The notes under the pieces are model-generated. The model ran no database searches, had not been told where the DNA came from, and worked only from the letters and a program-made list of their open reading frames with translations. A stretch of DNA of 64,000 nt, taken from positions 1,465,026 to 1,529,025 of the forward strand of contig NZ_CP113797.1 of the NCBI RefSeq assembly GCF_026802175.1, given 5' to 3'. The DNA comes from Thermocoleostomius sinensis A174 (GTDB lineage Bacteria; Cyanobacteriota; Cyanobacteriia; Elainellales; Elainellaceae). This document shows positions 38,969-48,106 of the stretch, in pieces (position 1 is the first letter of the stretch; each line of letters opens with the position of its first letter). Made by a program: the position numbers and the translations under genes.

Positions 38969-39958
38969 ATGCAGCATTCACTTCGTCATCGATTTCGTGG
39001 GGCCCTGTTGGGAGCTGCCCTTGGAGAAACCCTTGGAATCACCGGTGCCGATCGAATGGTGACACAAACACCTCGCTCTTGGTTCACCGTACATACCTGG
39101 GGATTTCAGGTTCCGCCGTCTGCTGCGGTATGGTGGGGGAAACTGGCAGCCATGCAATTAAGGAAGTTACTGCCTACTGGGCCAAGTTTGTCTGCGTTAC
39201 CGAACGGCGCAATCATTTCAGAGATTTCTCAAGGGTCTTCCGTCGATCGGGCGAAAATTTCAGGATTTGCCATTGCCAGTCTGCCGATCGCTTTGTTTTA
39301 TCACGAAGACTGGCAACAGTTGCAGCATCACCTAGAACAAACACTGTCTGACTGGCAACTATCCGTCCAAGACTCGCCAGTAGGAACCGCTCTGTTAGCC
39401 GTTCACTATGGAGTGGCCCTAGCACTTCGAGAACGACTGCATCCCGCCCATCTGCTGGCTCGTCTTACGGTTGATTTGGATTTGCAAGATCGTGCTCCCC
39501 TCTTTCTACAACAACTCAATCAAGTCCAACGGTGGTTAAGTGAAGGAACAGAGCTATCCACGATCCAGTCGATGCTCAAAGACGGATGCTTGGATGGCTC
39601 TAGGGATACTACTCCAATCGCATTAGCGCTGTATGGTTTTCTCGGAACTCCCACAAACTTTCGGGTATCACTTCTGCGAATGGCGCAACTTCCATGTCAG
39701 CCCCAAATAACATGTGCCATCACAGGCGCGTTGTCTGGAGCGTACAACAGTTTATCTGGGTTGCCGTGGCACTGGCGAACAGGGACGCGATCGATTACCC
39801 CATCCCCCGTTTGCACGTGGGGAGCAACGTCAGAAGCAGATTTACTCAACCAAGCAGATCTGCTATGGGCGGCTTGGTCTGGGGCTTATAACCCAACAAC
39901 ATGGCTGTCTCAACCAACTTGTGTAACCGCGTCCCCCCATGTGATTCGACCTCGATAG
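38969..39958 (+). CDS. Degenerate ADP-ribosylglycohydrolase-fold protein
   Basis: 329 aa. The start (HRFRGALLGAALGETLG) matches the family's RFxGxLLGxAxGDALG, but the metal-binding Asp is Glu or absent. At the C-terminal side ITCAITGALSGAYNSLSGLPWHW corresponds to the DTDxxAxxxGALxGAxxGxxxIPxxW motif without its Asp pair. Intermediate TDDT motif is also not seen. Catalytic removal of ADP-ribose is thus improbable; ligand binding or a structural role is inference. Next gene on this strand is the HD phosphohydrolase 490 nt away. Confidence 0.65.
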   Translation: MQHSLRHRFRGALLGAALGETLGITGADRMVTQTPRSWFTVHTWGFQVPPSAAVWWGKLAAMQLRKLLPTGPSLSALPNGAIISEISQGSSVDRAKISGFAIASLPIALFYHEDWQQLQHHLEQTLSDWQLSVQDSPVGTALLAVHYGVALALRERLHPAHLLARLTVDLDLQDRAPLFLQQLNQVQRWLSEGTELSTIQSMLKDGCLDGSRDTTPIALALYGFLGTPTNFRVSLLRMAQLPCQPQITCAITGALSGAYNSLSGLPWHWRTGTRSITPSPVCTWGATSEADLLNQADLLWAAWSGAYNPTTWLSQPTCVTASPHVIRPR

Positions 39959-40450
39959 AAAAAGGCGGGGTAGGGGGGTGGAGATGGGGAACAGAGGATT
40001 GGGAGAGGATGATTCACCTATACCCTGCTTCAGTTTTCGACTTTTCTTCTCGCTTCTTGCTTTCCTATAAAAGCTCCTGTTTGCCAAAAATGGGCTGGGC
40101 GATATGATTGACTGAAGGTGTGGCTGCCTCAGATCTCGTTACAGTCTGCACAAATGGTGAGAACACACTTATATTATGTGGGGCTAGTATGTTGGTCCGT
40201 CTTAACTTGTTGGGCTGGTTGATTGTCCTCGATCGGCTATCCTTCGGTCATCCTCGTCGATTGTTAAGGTTTACTGCCTCCGGGTCAGGTGTTAGCTGCT
40301 AGAACTAAAGAACTGAGCGTTTCAATGTAGTGTCTTAATGTCCTTTGCGATGTAACTGCGATCGTCATCTATCATGCCAGACGTTCGGTTGAACTTGCTG
40401 AGCTTCCTCCCCAGTTTCCTCTTATTGGTTATGAACACCTGGTATTGCTG
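39959..40450. other. Intergenic region with G-rich repeat
   Basis: A G-rich run at 39964-40010 (GGCGGGGTAGGGGGGTGG...GGATTGGGAGAGG) resembles the short repeats elsewhere in the window. Small frames at 40108-40302 look noncoding. No RNA gene recognised. Confidence 0.4.
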
Positions 40451-43000
40451 ATGAAACCTTTCCAAACGTTGACCCGGCAGATAGCTCAGTGGCGAAAATT
40501 CTCCACATCTCAGCAGTCTGTACAACGTCCTCTGAATTTGTTTGCCAGAAGGACAGCGATTCAGGTCAAGCGTTGTCGAAGATTAGCTCGCATTCACTTC
40601 AAGTCGGCAGCGGTTTCTAGTGTTTTGCCTTCCAGTACAAAACGGCGCAAGGCTCGATCGAAAGTTCGGGGACAGCCCTCGGTGTTCTTTGTCTTAGCGG
40701 TGCTTTCCCTGACGAGTGCCATTGGCTATCGACTCTATAATGAACCCGAGCTTGGAGTAGGAACGGTGGCTCCTCAGACGCTGCGGGCCCCTGCTTCGGC
40801 ACGGGTGATTGATACGAAAACCACTGAATCCAACCGCAAGGCCGCCCGTACGGCTGCAATTCCGGTTTTGATGATCGATCAAACTACCAATGAGGAGGTG
40901 AATCAATCGCTGCAACGCCTGCTCGATCGCGGCAACCGTGTGCGTCAGCAGTCCGGCTCGTTTCCATTCGTCGATACAGCGGTGTTATCGACTCAAACGC
41001 AACAATATGTTCGTCAAATTGAGGAGTGGGAATGGCGGATGATGCTGTTTACCATTGAAAACAATGCGACCCCTGCCCCTGCTCCGACTGAAATAGCGCC
41101 ATCAACGAATCCATTAACAAATTCTGGAAAAGCGGCGATTTCTTCCAGCACCGCTCATCAAGTCTCCGTTTCGGAGTTGCAGGCGTATCGTCGATCGAGT
41201 TCAGCCGAAGATTTTGCCGCCCTCAAGGAAGCTGTCAATCAAGCACGACAGCGCTACGCTACTGCTATAGCCCTGTTGATAGCAGACGCTACTAGTGAAC
41301 AAGATCGGTTTTATGATCCTTCGTTGCTGTCTCTAACGGATGGAGAGTGGACACGAACGCAATCAGCCGTTCGTTTGATCTTGGAACGAATCTTGACACA
41401 AGGTGTTCCTCCTGGGTTGCCTGATGCGTTACTAAAGACGGCGATCGAGACACAGGTGCGAAGTGAGGCACCTGCCACGGCCACTGCCTTGTCCACACGA
41501 CTGTTAATGGCGGTAATTCAGCCCAATTTGGTGCAAGACCCCGAACAAACGAAGGCTCGGGCCGAGCAAGCGGCTCAGTCGGTTGAAGATGTAGTGGTCG
41601 AAATTCGTCAAAGTGAAATCATTGTTCGATCGGGAGAAATTATTACTCAAAGTGATTTTGTTTTGCTCGACTATTTTGGGCTAAGTCGGCGTCGAATTAA
41701 CTGGTCTGGCTTGCTTGGATTTGGGGCTTTGGTGAGCGGTTCGGTTGTTGTTTTTCTACTTGTTGAGCAAAAGTTTCATCCTGGACTGCGCCGACGTGAT
41801 CATCTGCTGCTGCTGCTGTTAACGCTGGGGGTGTCTTTAGTGGTGGCGCTCGATACGCCGGCGATCGGTCTATCGGCGTTGGGGTTGTTAGCTGGCAGTT
41901 TCTATGGTTCGGCGCTGGGGGTTACAGTTGTCGCAATCCTCAGTTTTCTGCTGCCAGTTGGGCTAGAAGTAACCTGGACAAATTTAGTGGCCAGTTCCTT
42001 GGGTGGCATTGTAGGAGCAGCCATGGCAGGGCGGTTGCGATCGCGAGAAGAATTGGCGATGTTGGGAATTGGTGTGGGGTTAACCCAAGGATTGGTCTAT
42101 CTCATTTTAAACTTGATGCTTAGCCCTGCGACCTTTCCTGTCTGGTATGTGGTATTAAAAGGAGCCGGACTGCAAGCTCTGTTGGGACTTGCTTGGAGCA
42201 TTGTTGCACTAGGAATTAGCCCCTACCTAGAAAACCTATTTGACTTGGTTACGTCAATCCGCTTAGCCGAACTGTCAAATCCTAACCGTCCCTTGCTGAA
42301 GCGCCTAGCATCTGAAGCACCGGGTACATTTCAACATACGCTGTTTGTAGCAACCTTAGCGGAAGCTGCCGCGCGGGCGTTGGGCTGTAATGTTGAACTG
42401 GTTCGTGCTGGAACCTTGTATCACGATATTGGCAAGATGCACGATCCGTTGGGCTTCATCGAAAACCAGATGGGAGGCCCCAACAAACACGATACGATCG
42501 ATAATCCTTGGGTGAGTGCCGCCATCATCAAAAAACACGTCACCGAAGGCATTTTCATGGCCCGCAAATGTCGCCTGCCCAAAGCTATCCAGTCCTTCAT
42601 TCCTGAGCATCAAGGGACGATGCTGATTTCCTACTTCTATCACCAGGCTCAACAACGCGCTAAAGACCAACCCTATCTAGAGGTCAACGAAGCTGATTTT
42701 CGCTATGACGGACCTATTCCTCAGTCCCGCGAAACCGGCATCGTTATGTTAGCCGACTCTTGTGAAGCCGCGCTGCGATCGCTCAAAGACGCCACTCCCG
42801 ACGAAGCCTTAGCCATGGTCAACCGAATTTTGCGGGCCCGTTGGCAAGATAATCAACTCGTAGATTCTGGGCTGACACGAGCCGAAATGACGCGAATTGC
42901 CGAAATTTTTGTCAAGGTTTGGCAGCAATTTAACCATCAACGCATCCCGTATCCCAAAGCCGTCTTTAGTTCCCAACCATCTAATACCAATTCTCTGTAG
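40451..43000 (+). CDS. 7TM-HD phosphohydrolase (PgpH family, c-di-AMP phosphodiesterase-like)
   Basis: 849 aa from ATG 40451; the longer frame begins at TTG. One helix at about 80-97, a large extracytoplasmic 7TMR-HDED domain (about 100-395), seven helices (about 420-600), then a C-terminal HD domain with FQHTLFVATLAEAAARALGCN, TLYHDIGKMHDP and IPEHQGTMLISYFY. The HD residues needed for metal binding are present. The PgpH family hydrolyses cyclic di-AMP, known from Gram-positive bacteria and present in cyanobacteria. The basic 60-residue N-terminus is unusual in length. Confidence 0.9.
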   Translation: MKPFQTLTRQIAQWRKFSTSQQSVQRPLNLFARRTAIQVKRCRRLARIHFKSAAVSSVLPSSTKRRKARSKVRGQPSVFFVLAVLSLTSAIGYRLYNEPELGVGTVAPQTLRAPASARVIDTKTTESNRKAARTAAIPVLMIDQTTNEEVNQSLQRLLDRGNRVRQQSGSFPFVDTAVLSTQTQQYVRQIEEWEWRMMLFTIENNATPAPAPTEIAPSTNPLTNSGKAAISSSTAHQVSVSELQAYRRSSSAEDFAALKEAVNQARQRYATAIALLIADATSEQDRFYDPSLLSLTDGEWTRTQSAVRLILERILTQGVPPGLPDALLKTAIETQVRSEAPATATALSTRLLMAVIQPNLVQDPEQTKARAEQAAQSVEDVVVEIRQSEIIVRSGEIITQSDFVLLDYFGLSRRRINWSGLLGFGALVSGSVVVFLLVEQKFHPGLRRRDHLLLLLLTLGVSLVVALDTPAIGLSALGLLAGSFYGSALGVTVVAILSFLLPVGLEVTWTNLVASSLGGIVGAAMAGRLRSREELAMLGIGVGLTQGLVYLILNLMLSPATFPVWYVVLKGAGLQALLGLAWSIVALGISPYLENLFDLVTSIRLAELSNPNRPLLKRLASEAPGTFQHTLFVATLAEAAARALGCNVELVRAGTLYHDIGKMHDPLGFIENQMGGPNKHDTIDNPWVSAAIIKKHVTEGIFMARKCRLPKAIQSFIPEHQGTMLISYFYHQAQQRAKDQPYLEVNEADFRYDGPIPQSRETGIVMLADSCEAALRSLKDATPDEALAMVNRILRARWQDNQLVDSGLTRAEMTRIAEIFVKVWQQFNHQRIPYPKAVFSSQPSNTNSL

Positions 43001-43406
43001 GATTGCACCGGATGCCGATCTCTCCCAACCTCTTCTTGCTAAGGAGAGGAGCCGTAGGCAGTGGGGTGAATCCGATGGCGCCTGACGACGAATGGGGATA
43101 ACGTCGCTAGCCGAGAAGGAAAAGGAGAAAAGACAAAGGATGACGTGCAGTGTTTTAGCCTTTTATCTTCCCCAACCCCCAATTTCTATTCATCCTGAAG
43201 CGCACCAACGATCGCTGTAGGTTGTATTTAGCCCCTTGGCTCACAATCAGAGTTTGCCTATAGGCTAGGCCAACTTTAAGTGAGTTCAACGGCATGATCA
43301 TTGTTGAGCCTTGATCAAAATTGCTACAACTCAGAAGGCTCTACTCTTCAATGCCTTAATGCCTCTGATTCGATCGGTTTCATGCCAACTCTCTGTCCTT
43401 GTGGGT
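43001..43406. other. Intergenic region with repeat-like sequence
   Basis: About 400 nt. An imperfect inverted sequence at 43021-43052 (CTCTCCC...GGAGAGG) has the look of the purine/pyrimidine repeats common between cyanobacterial genes. No gene. The frame extending upstream of 43407 to a TTG at 43311 is not favoured. Confidence 0.4.
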
Positions 43407-44498
43407 ATGCACATGCTGAAAGGAAAGCGCTTCTACTCGACCAAGCTGTTTTGGGGATCGCTGGCAGTTCTTGTCATTGTCGCGACGGCTCTTACGCAAG
43501 TACAGGGAATGATTAATGGATTGACTGAAATCGCTTCAGCCGATGAACCGTTTCCTCGTCGCCGCTCTCCGTCGCCTGATTTAGCCGATCGATTGCCACC
43601 CTCTCAACCATCACAGCCATCAGGGACAGGGACTCAGGACCGATCGCTTCCCCTTCATACGGTCGGATTGTCCCAACCAGAGATCCTGGAGAAGTATCAG
43701 AATTACATTTATGAACTGGTCACTGAGGAAAACCTAAAGCAATTACAAGTCAGTGATCCACTGAGAAATACAGCGAAAGCGCAAACGTTGGCAATTTTGG
43801 AGCAACTAGACGGCACCTACAGAAGCCAACTGCTGACATTTTTGGTGGACTCTAATTTGGTGGCGGCCGAAAATCCAACGGTGTCGCTGCATGGAGGCAA
43901 CTTCAGTAACACCGATTTTAGCGATCGATCGCTGAGCAACATTAATCTGCGAGGAGCCAATTTCAGCGACGCGAATCTGAATCAAACTGACTTCAGCCAA
44001 ACCAAGCTGTTTGGAGCCACGCTCGATCGCAGTGACTTGAGCTTTGCCAACCTCAGCAATGCAGAATTGTTTAGAGCCAGCCTCAAAAACGCCAATTTGT
44101 TTCTGGCTACATTGACCGGAGCCACACTACAAGAAGCCGATTTGACCGCAGCCGATCTGTTCCTGGCAAATTTGCAGAACACGAATCTCAATAAAACCAC
44201 GTTGACGAATGCTGATCTGTCGTTTGCTAACTTGAGCCAAGCAGAGCTTGTATTTGCCAACGGGCGCGATGCTAACCTGTCGTTTGTGAATCTCAGCGAT
44301 GCCAGTTTAAGCGGAGCCGATCTGAGCCGATCGAACTTACGAGGCGCCAACCTCAGCAACGCCAACTTAAGCGGCACTAATTTGAGTAATGCCGATTTGA
44401 CTGGCGCCAACCTCAGCAACGCCAACATCGTTGGAGCTAATCTCACGGGCGTGATTCTCTTTAACACCACCATGCCAGACGGAACTGTGCAGAACTAG
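43407..44498 (+). CDS. Membrane-anchored pentapeptide-repeat protein
   Basis: About 363 aa from ATG 43407 (a second ATG at 43413 is equally possible; the frame could extend to TTG 43311). A signal anchor follows (KLFWGSLAVLVIVATALTQVQG). After a Pro/Ser linker and a helical segment comes a run of roughly 35-40 pentapeptides (LHGGNFSNTDFSD to ...NIVGANLTGVIL), which would fold as a long right-handed quadrilateral helix. No TPR or catalytic domain. Function unknown; pentapeptide proteins are abundant in cyanobacteria. Confidence 0.85.
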   Translation: MHMLKGKRFYSTKLFWGSLAVLVIVATALTQVQGMINGLTEIASADEPFPRRRSPSPDLADRLPPSQPSQPSGTGTQDRSLPLHTVGLSQPEILEKYQNYIYELVTEENLKQLQVSDPLRNTAKAQTLAILEQLDGTYRSQLLTFLVDSNLVAAENPTVSLHGGNFSNTDFSDRSLSNINLRGANFSDANLNQTDFSQTKLFGATLDRSDLSFANLSNAELFRASLKNANLFLATLTGATLQEADLTAADLFLANLQNTNLNKTTLTNADLSFANLSQAELVFANGRDANLSFVNLSDASLSGADLSRSNLRGANLSNANLSGTNLSNADLTGANLSNANIVGANLTGVILFNTTMPDGTVQN

Positions 44499-44923
44499 AC
44501 AGGATACCTATGGCATCTACTCCTCACCCGATCGGGTGAAATTGTTGGTCTAGGTTGCAACTCGTACTCATAATGAGTATGATTTAGGAAGTAAGGGAAA
44601 AGTACTCACAAGTGAATTGTGTGACAGCAGATTTAGCTCGCGTTTAATGACTCGATAAAAGGTGAAAAGTAAAAGGCAACTCTGCTAGCCACAAGGATGT
44701 GATTAACCAACCGATGTGATCGAGAAAGTGTGATTGACTATGACCTCGACCGGCCAATCCAACTAAAAGGCTGAAAAAGACTGACTGATCCAGCGCGTAG
44801 CGATCGCTATCTCAACTTCACTGTTCCTATGCTTTGTGGATTGGACTAGTTGCGAGTTTTGATTCACCAACCCGTTTATTGACACGAGTTTATTGACACG
44901 AATGATGTTACAGGAGGATCTCA
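44499..44923. other. Regulatory region upstream of the Mn-SOD gene
   Basis: 425 nt without a gene. It includes a perfect tandem repeat just upstream of sodA, described separately, and AT-rich sequence. The minus-strand frame at 44763-44945 is judged spurious. Confidence 0.5.
44874..44901 (+). promoter_or_regulatory. Tandem 14-bp repeat with -35-like TTGACA upstream of sodA
   Basis: GTTTATTGACACGA occurs twice back to back (44874-44887 and 44888-44901), each holding TTGACA. It lies 22 nt from the sodA start. AGGAGG at 44912-44917 with 6 nt spacing gives a strong ribosome-binding site. The repeat could be a doubled promoter element or operator; no matching -10 box is clear. Confidence 0.5.
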
Positions 44924-45541
44924 ATGGCTCATACGCTTGCGCCATTACCTTACGATTACGCTGCCTTAGAGCCGTATATCGATGCCCAAACGATGCAACT
45001 GCATCACGATAAGCACCATGCTGCTTACGTCAACAACTTGAATGCTGCCTTGGAAAGCTATTCCGAGTTGCAATCCAAATCGATCGAAGAGCTTGTCACC
45101 AGCTTGGATACGCTGCCAGAGTCAATTCGCACCACGGTACGTAACAATGCCGGTGGGCACTATAACCATACGTTGTTTTGGAATTTAATGGCTCCAAATG
45201 CTGGCGGACAACCGACCGGAGCGATCGCCGACGCCATTAATGCAGCCTTCGGCAATTTTGATACATTCAAACAGCAGTTTGTGACGGCAGGAACCAAAGT
45301 GTTTGGTAGTGGCTGGGTATGGCTTGTATCATCATCCGACAGACAGTTGCAAATCATCACCACGCCCAACCAAGATACCCCGCTCGCCAGCGGCTTCTAT
45401 CCCCTATTGGGTAACGATGTTTGGGAACATGCCTACTATCTCAAATACCAAAACCGTCGTCCAGAGTACCTCAACGCTTGGTGGAATGTTGTCAACTGGG
45501 AAGAAGTGAATCGTCGCTTGCAAACATCTACCACACGGTAG
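44924..45541 (+). CDS. sodA: Superoxide dismutase, Mn type (cytoplasmic)
   Basis: 205 aa. Ligand motifs: [27 protein letters not shown], and [16 protein letters not shown]. The GGHxNH and NQDTP motifs are Mn-type signatures, contrasting with the Fe enzyme at 8.9 kb. No signal peptide. AGGAGG and a strong start context suggest high expression. The next gene downstream is dps in the same direction, 150 nt away, so both may respond to oxidative stress. Confidence 0.95.
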   Translation: MAHTLAPLPYDYAALEPYIDAQTMQLHHDKHHAAYVNNLNAALESYSELQSKSIEELVTSLDTLPESIRTTVRNNAGGHYNHTLFWNLMAPNAGGQPTGAIADAINAAFGNFDTFKQQFVTAGTKVFGSGWVWLVSSSDRQLQIITTPNQDTPLASGFYPLLGNDVWEHAYYLKYQNRRPEYLNAWWNVVNWEEVNRRLQTSTTR

Positions 45542-45708
45542 TTGCGATCGATAGAAAGAGTCGGTACTTTTTGAGTGGTGCCTGACTAGTAGTAATACCT
45601 GAATGCCAACTCCTGAGTCAGTTTAAACTAAAGCGTTAGATCTAGCTGGCTCAGGCTCTTGAATCAACCTTAGCCCAATTTATTGTCAGATTAATGGGGA
45701 CTACAACT

Positions 45709-46188
45709 ATGACAGCTACATTAGAAACTAAGCAAACTGGTGTGATTGCCGCGCTAAATCGTCAGCAAGCCAACGCATTAGTGGCTTTTCTCAACTACAA
45801 GAAATATCATTGGTTAACCTATGGCCCCTTGTTCCGCGATTTGCACCTGTTGTTTGAGGAGCAAGGCGACGGTGTCTTTGCCACGATCGATGAATTGGCA
45901 GAGCGCAGCTTAATGCTTGATGGTCAACCTGTGGCTGATCCGACTGATTACTTGCCAGTGGCAACCGTACAGCCTTCTACGGGTAAGCTTTCGGTGCGGC
46001 AGATGGTCGAAGAAGCAATCGCGACCCATGAGTTGATCATTAAAGAGATGCATGAAGATGCTGAAACCGCAGATGACGCCGGCGATATCGGGACGGCTGA
46101 TTTGCTGACCCGGTTGGTGCAAGATCATCAAAAATATCGCTGGTTCCTGAAAGAACTGCTGCAAAAGGGTGATGGACTGGTCTCCTAG
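45709..46188 (+). CDS. dps: Dps-family DNA-binding/ferritin-like protein
   Basis: 159 aa from ATG 45709 with GGGGAC upstream; an ATG at 45694 is in frame but would overlap this site. The ferroxidase motif is intact: YHWLTYGPLFRDLHLLFEEQGDGVFATIDELAER, where His, His, Asp and Glu supply the intersubunit di-iron centre. The N-terminal tail is short with few Lys, so DNA binding is uncertain. It oxidises Fe2+ with peroxide and stores iron, limiting Fenton chemistry. It follows sodA. Confidence 0.95.
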   Translation: MTATLETKQTGVIAALNRQQANALVAFLNYKKYHWLTYGPLFRDLHLLFEEQGDGVFATIDELAERSLMLDGQPVADPTDYLPVATVQPSTGKLSVRQMVEEAIATHELIIKEMHEDAETADDAGDIGTADLLTRLVQDHQKYRWFLKELLQKGDGLVS

Positions 46189-46247
46189 TTCAATCCATCT
46201 CAATCATCCCTGAGTGGTACATAGTCTTGTAAAGCATAAGAATCCTC

Positions 46248-46272
46248 AAGGGCACGGCACGGCTGTGCCCTT
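46248..46272. terminator. Hairpin between convergent dps and the LysM gene
   Basis: AAGGGCAC (46248-46255) and GTGCCCTT (46265-46272) form a perfect 8-bp stem with a 9-nt loop. There is no long T-tract, so it may work as a bidirectional terminator only weakly. Confidence 0.6.
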
Positions 46273-46300
46273 AAGCGTATGATTGAGAATATTCTTGGCC

Positions 46301-47293
46301 TTACGGGCTATTGCCAGTTTGGGGTCGCCGCCGAATTTGATCAGCCGATCGAATATCCGGAATATAGCTACCTGGATCTTGGGCTACCCAGCCCAAATTG
46401 GAGTTCGATCGCACTTCAAAGTGCAGAAATGATGGGGTAGTGCCAGCACCTACCGTTCCCAACGATGTACCAGCTGTAATTTGTTGACCTGTTTGCACGG
46501 CGACACCGCCTAAGCGAGCATAGCGCGTTTGTAACCCATCGCTGTGGTTCACTACAACCAAATTCCCGTACCGATCGTCGGCCCCGGCAAAGGCAACCGT
46601 ACCTGCTCCTACAGACAGCACTGGGGTTCCCGCTTCGGCTTGTAAATTGACACCACTTTCAAACACAAATTCATTGGTACTAGGATTGAGTTGCCAACCA
46701 TAGCTTGTCAATATCTCGGCAATGGCAGGTAATGGATAGCCAGTGAGAGGATTGTTTGCAGGAGCCGGATCGTTCACAGTCGGAGCAGTAGATCCGGCAG
46801 GAGACCAGTTCACACCCGGAATAAAAACTACACTGGGCACTGCTTCTTGACAGCCGTTCACCTCAAACAACGCATCGGCACGCACGCCATAATCTTGTGC
46901 TAATTGTCGCCATGTGGTTCCGGTTGGAACATTGACTTGCACGCCGTTGTAGGGCGGAATCAGAATTTCTGTGCCAGTTGGGGCAGTACCGCTCCGCAGC
47001 GCAGGATTAAATCCTTGTAATGTGGCAGGAATTAAGTTGTAGCGCTGAGCAATACTCTCTAGGGTTTCACCTGGAGCGATCGTATGCCGAACCAGACGAG
47101 ACAAAGCCGCCGCTTGGCACAACTCAGCTTGGGCAATTTGAATGGGGGCTACCCAACCAGTTGCAGATGCAACACTTGATCGAGTAGGCATTGACATCGC
47201 TGCTTGGGTAAGCATTAGCCAACCAAACCCGACAGAAAACGACAAAATAGGGGTGAGAGAAAGAACAAATTGGCGTTGAAAACGATTCTTCAT
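46301..47293 (-). CDS. LysM and M23-like protein with degenerate zinc site
   Basis: 330 aa. Signal peptide 1-32. Two LysM-like domains (about 68-113, RHTIAPGETLESIAQRYNL; 118-160, VPTGTTWRQLAQDYGVRAD) bind glycan. The M23 fold follows (about 205-300) with AGTPVLSVGAGTVAF, RYGNLVVVNH and LGTVGAG...FLHFEV. The metal ligands have changed: the HxxxD pair is E212/N216, YAHL is YARL (R260), and HLHFE is FLHFE (F289). Zinc-free M23 proteins such as EnvC-type factors activate amidases, so a regulatory role is possible as inference. Confidence 0.85.
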   Translation of the reverse strand: MKNRFQRQFVLSLTPILSFSVGFGWLMLTQAAMSMPTRSSVASATGWVAPIQIAQAELCQAAALSRLVRHTIAPGETLESIAQRYNLIPATLQGFNPALRSGTAPTGTEILIPPYNGVQVNVPTGTTWRQLAQDYGVRADALFEVNGCQEAVPSVVFIPGVNWSPAGSTAPTVNDPAPANNPLTGYPLPAIAEILTSYGWQLNPSTNEFVFESGVNLQAEAGTPVLSVGAGTVAFAGADDRYGNLVVVNHSDGLQTRYARLGGVAVQTGQQITAGTSLGTVGAGTTPSFLHFEVRSNSNLGWVAQDPGSYIPDIRSADQIRRRPQTGNSP

Positions 47294-47480
47294 CCCTGAT
47301 TAAGTGATGTAATTGAAGTCTAAGTAAAGGGCTGACACTAAAATTTTGACAAATTTTGTCGCCCCTCCGAGACTAGCACTTTATCAATCGTTCAAGGGTC
47401 AGGGGAGGGATCGGGATGGAATGGTTCTTCAATTGTTGCGATCGACGGCTCTGATCTGATGCAACAGTACTCTAGCGCTT

Positions 47481-47867
47481 CTAGGCGTTGCCCTTTTGTT
47501 CATAATAGCTATTGATGTGTTCATATACCTGATCAGGAAAGGTCAGATCTTTATAGACATTGCAGCTATCTGGATCATCAGGATTCGGGCAAATGGGAAA
47601 ATCTTGATGTTGCTGCCATTCCAAGATCCGATCGCGTTTGGGTGGATTGTAATCTTTGCCTTCGACTTGTCGAACTAGTGCCTTGGCATCAGCTTCACTG
47701 CAATTGGGATCTTGTTGAAGGTACTGAAGTAACTCTGACTCAGAAATAAAGTGCCGGGCTACCATCGCAAAGACCAAACGCCCATAGTGACCAATATCTG
47801 TTTTGGCATCTAGGGCGTCAAGTAAATGCGCCATCATGTCGTTTTTCCGGAGTTCTGCAATTGCCAT
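47481..47867 (-). CDS. Conserved small cyanobacterial protein of unknown function
   Basis: 128 aa. N-terminal helix-rich part (MAIAELRKNDMMAHLLDALDAKTDIGHYGRLVFAMVARHF) and a conserved motif NPPKRDRILEWQQHQDFPICPNPDDPDSCNVYKDLTFP, which I recognise as recurrent in cyanobacteria. Two cysteines (C109 and C117 region) could form a disulfide or bind metal. No signal peptide. Function unknown. Upstream gap of 239 nt to the AI-2E gene. Confidence 0.75.
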   Translation of the reverse strand: MAIAELRKNDMMAHLLDALDAKTDIGHYGRLVFAMVARHFISESELLQYLQQDPNCSEADAKALVRQVEGKDYNPPKRDRILEWQQHQDFPICPNPDDPDSCNVYKDLTFPDQVYEHINSYYEQKGNA

Positions 47868-48106
47868 AACGTACCTTTCGTTTGTTTGTAATCTGGTAAG
47901 AGCGATCGATCACTTCTGTTTTTGTTATAGAAATTGCAGCGCTTGGCGTCGTCTATCCAAGGATACTTTTTAGTGCAAATATACTACTATCAAATACACT
48001 AGTAACGCACTCTAAAACGGACTAAACTCAAGTCAAGTCTGGTTATACATCTGGTTATACAGTCTAGTTTTACAGATTGATTGCGCTTCTCATCCCTGAA
48101 GGCCAG
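47868..48106. other. Gap between the conserved small gene and the AI-2E gene
   Basis: AT-rich, 239 nt; nothing recognised. Confidence 0.3.

Noticed and set aside
43982-44473. 163-codon antisense frame in the pentapeptide gene
   Set aside because: Antisense frames of repeat genes stay open because of codon periodicity; the Leu/Ala/Arg composition is the mirror of the pentapeptide repeats.
46248-46272. Possible small RNA at the dps 3' end
   Set aside because: A single short hairpin between convergent genes is more simply a terminator.
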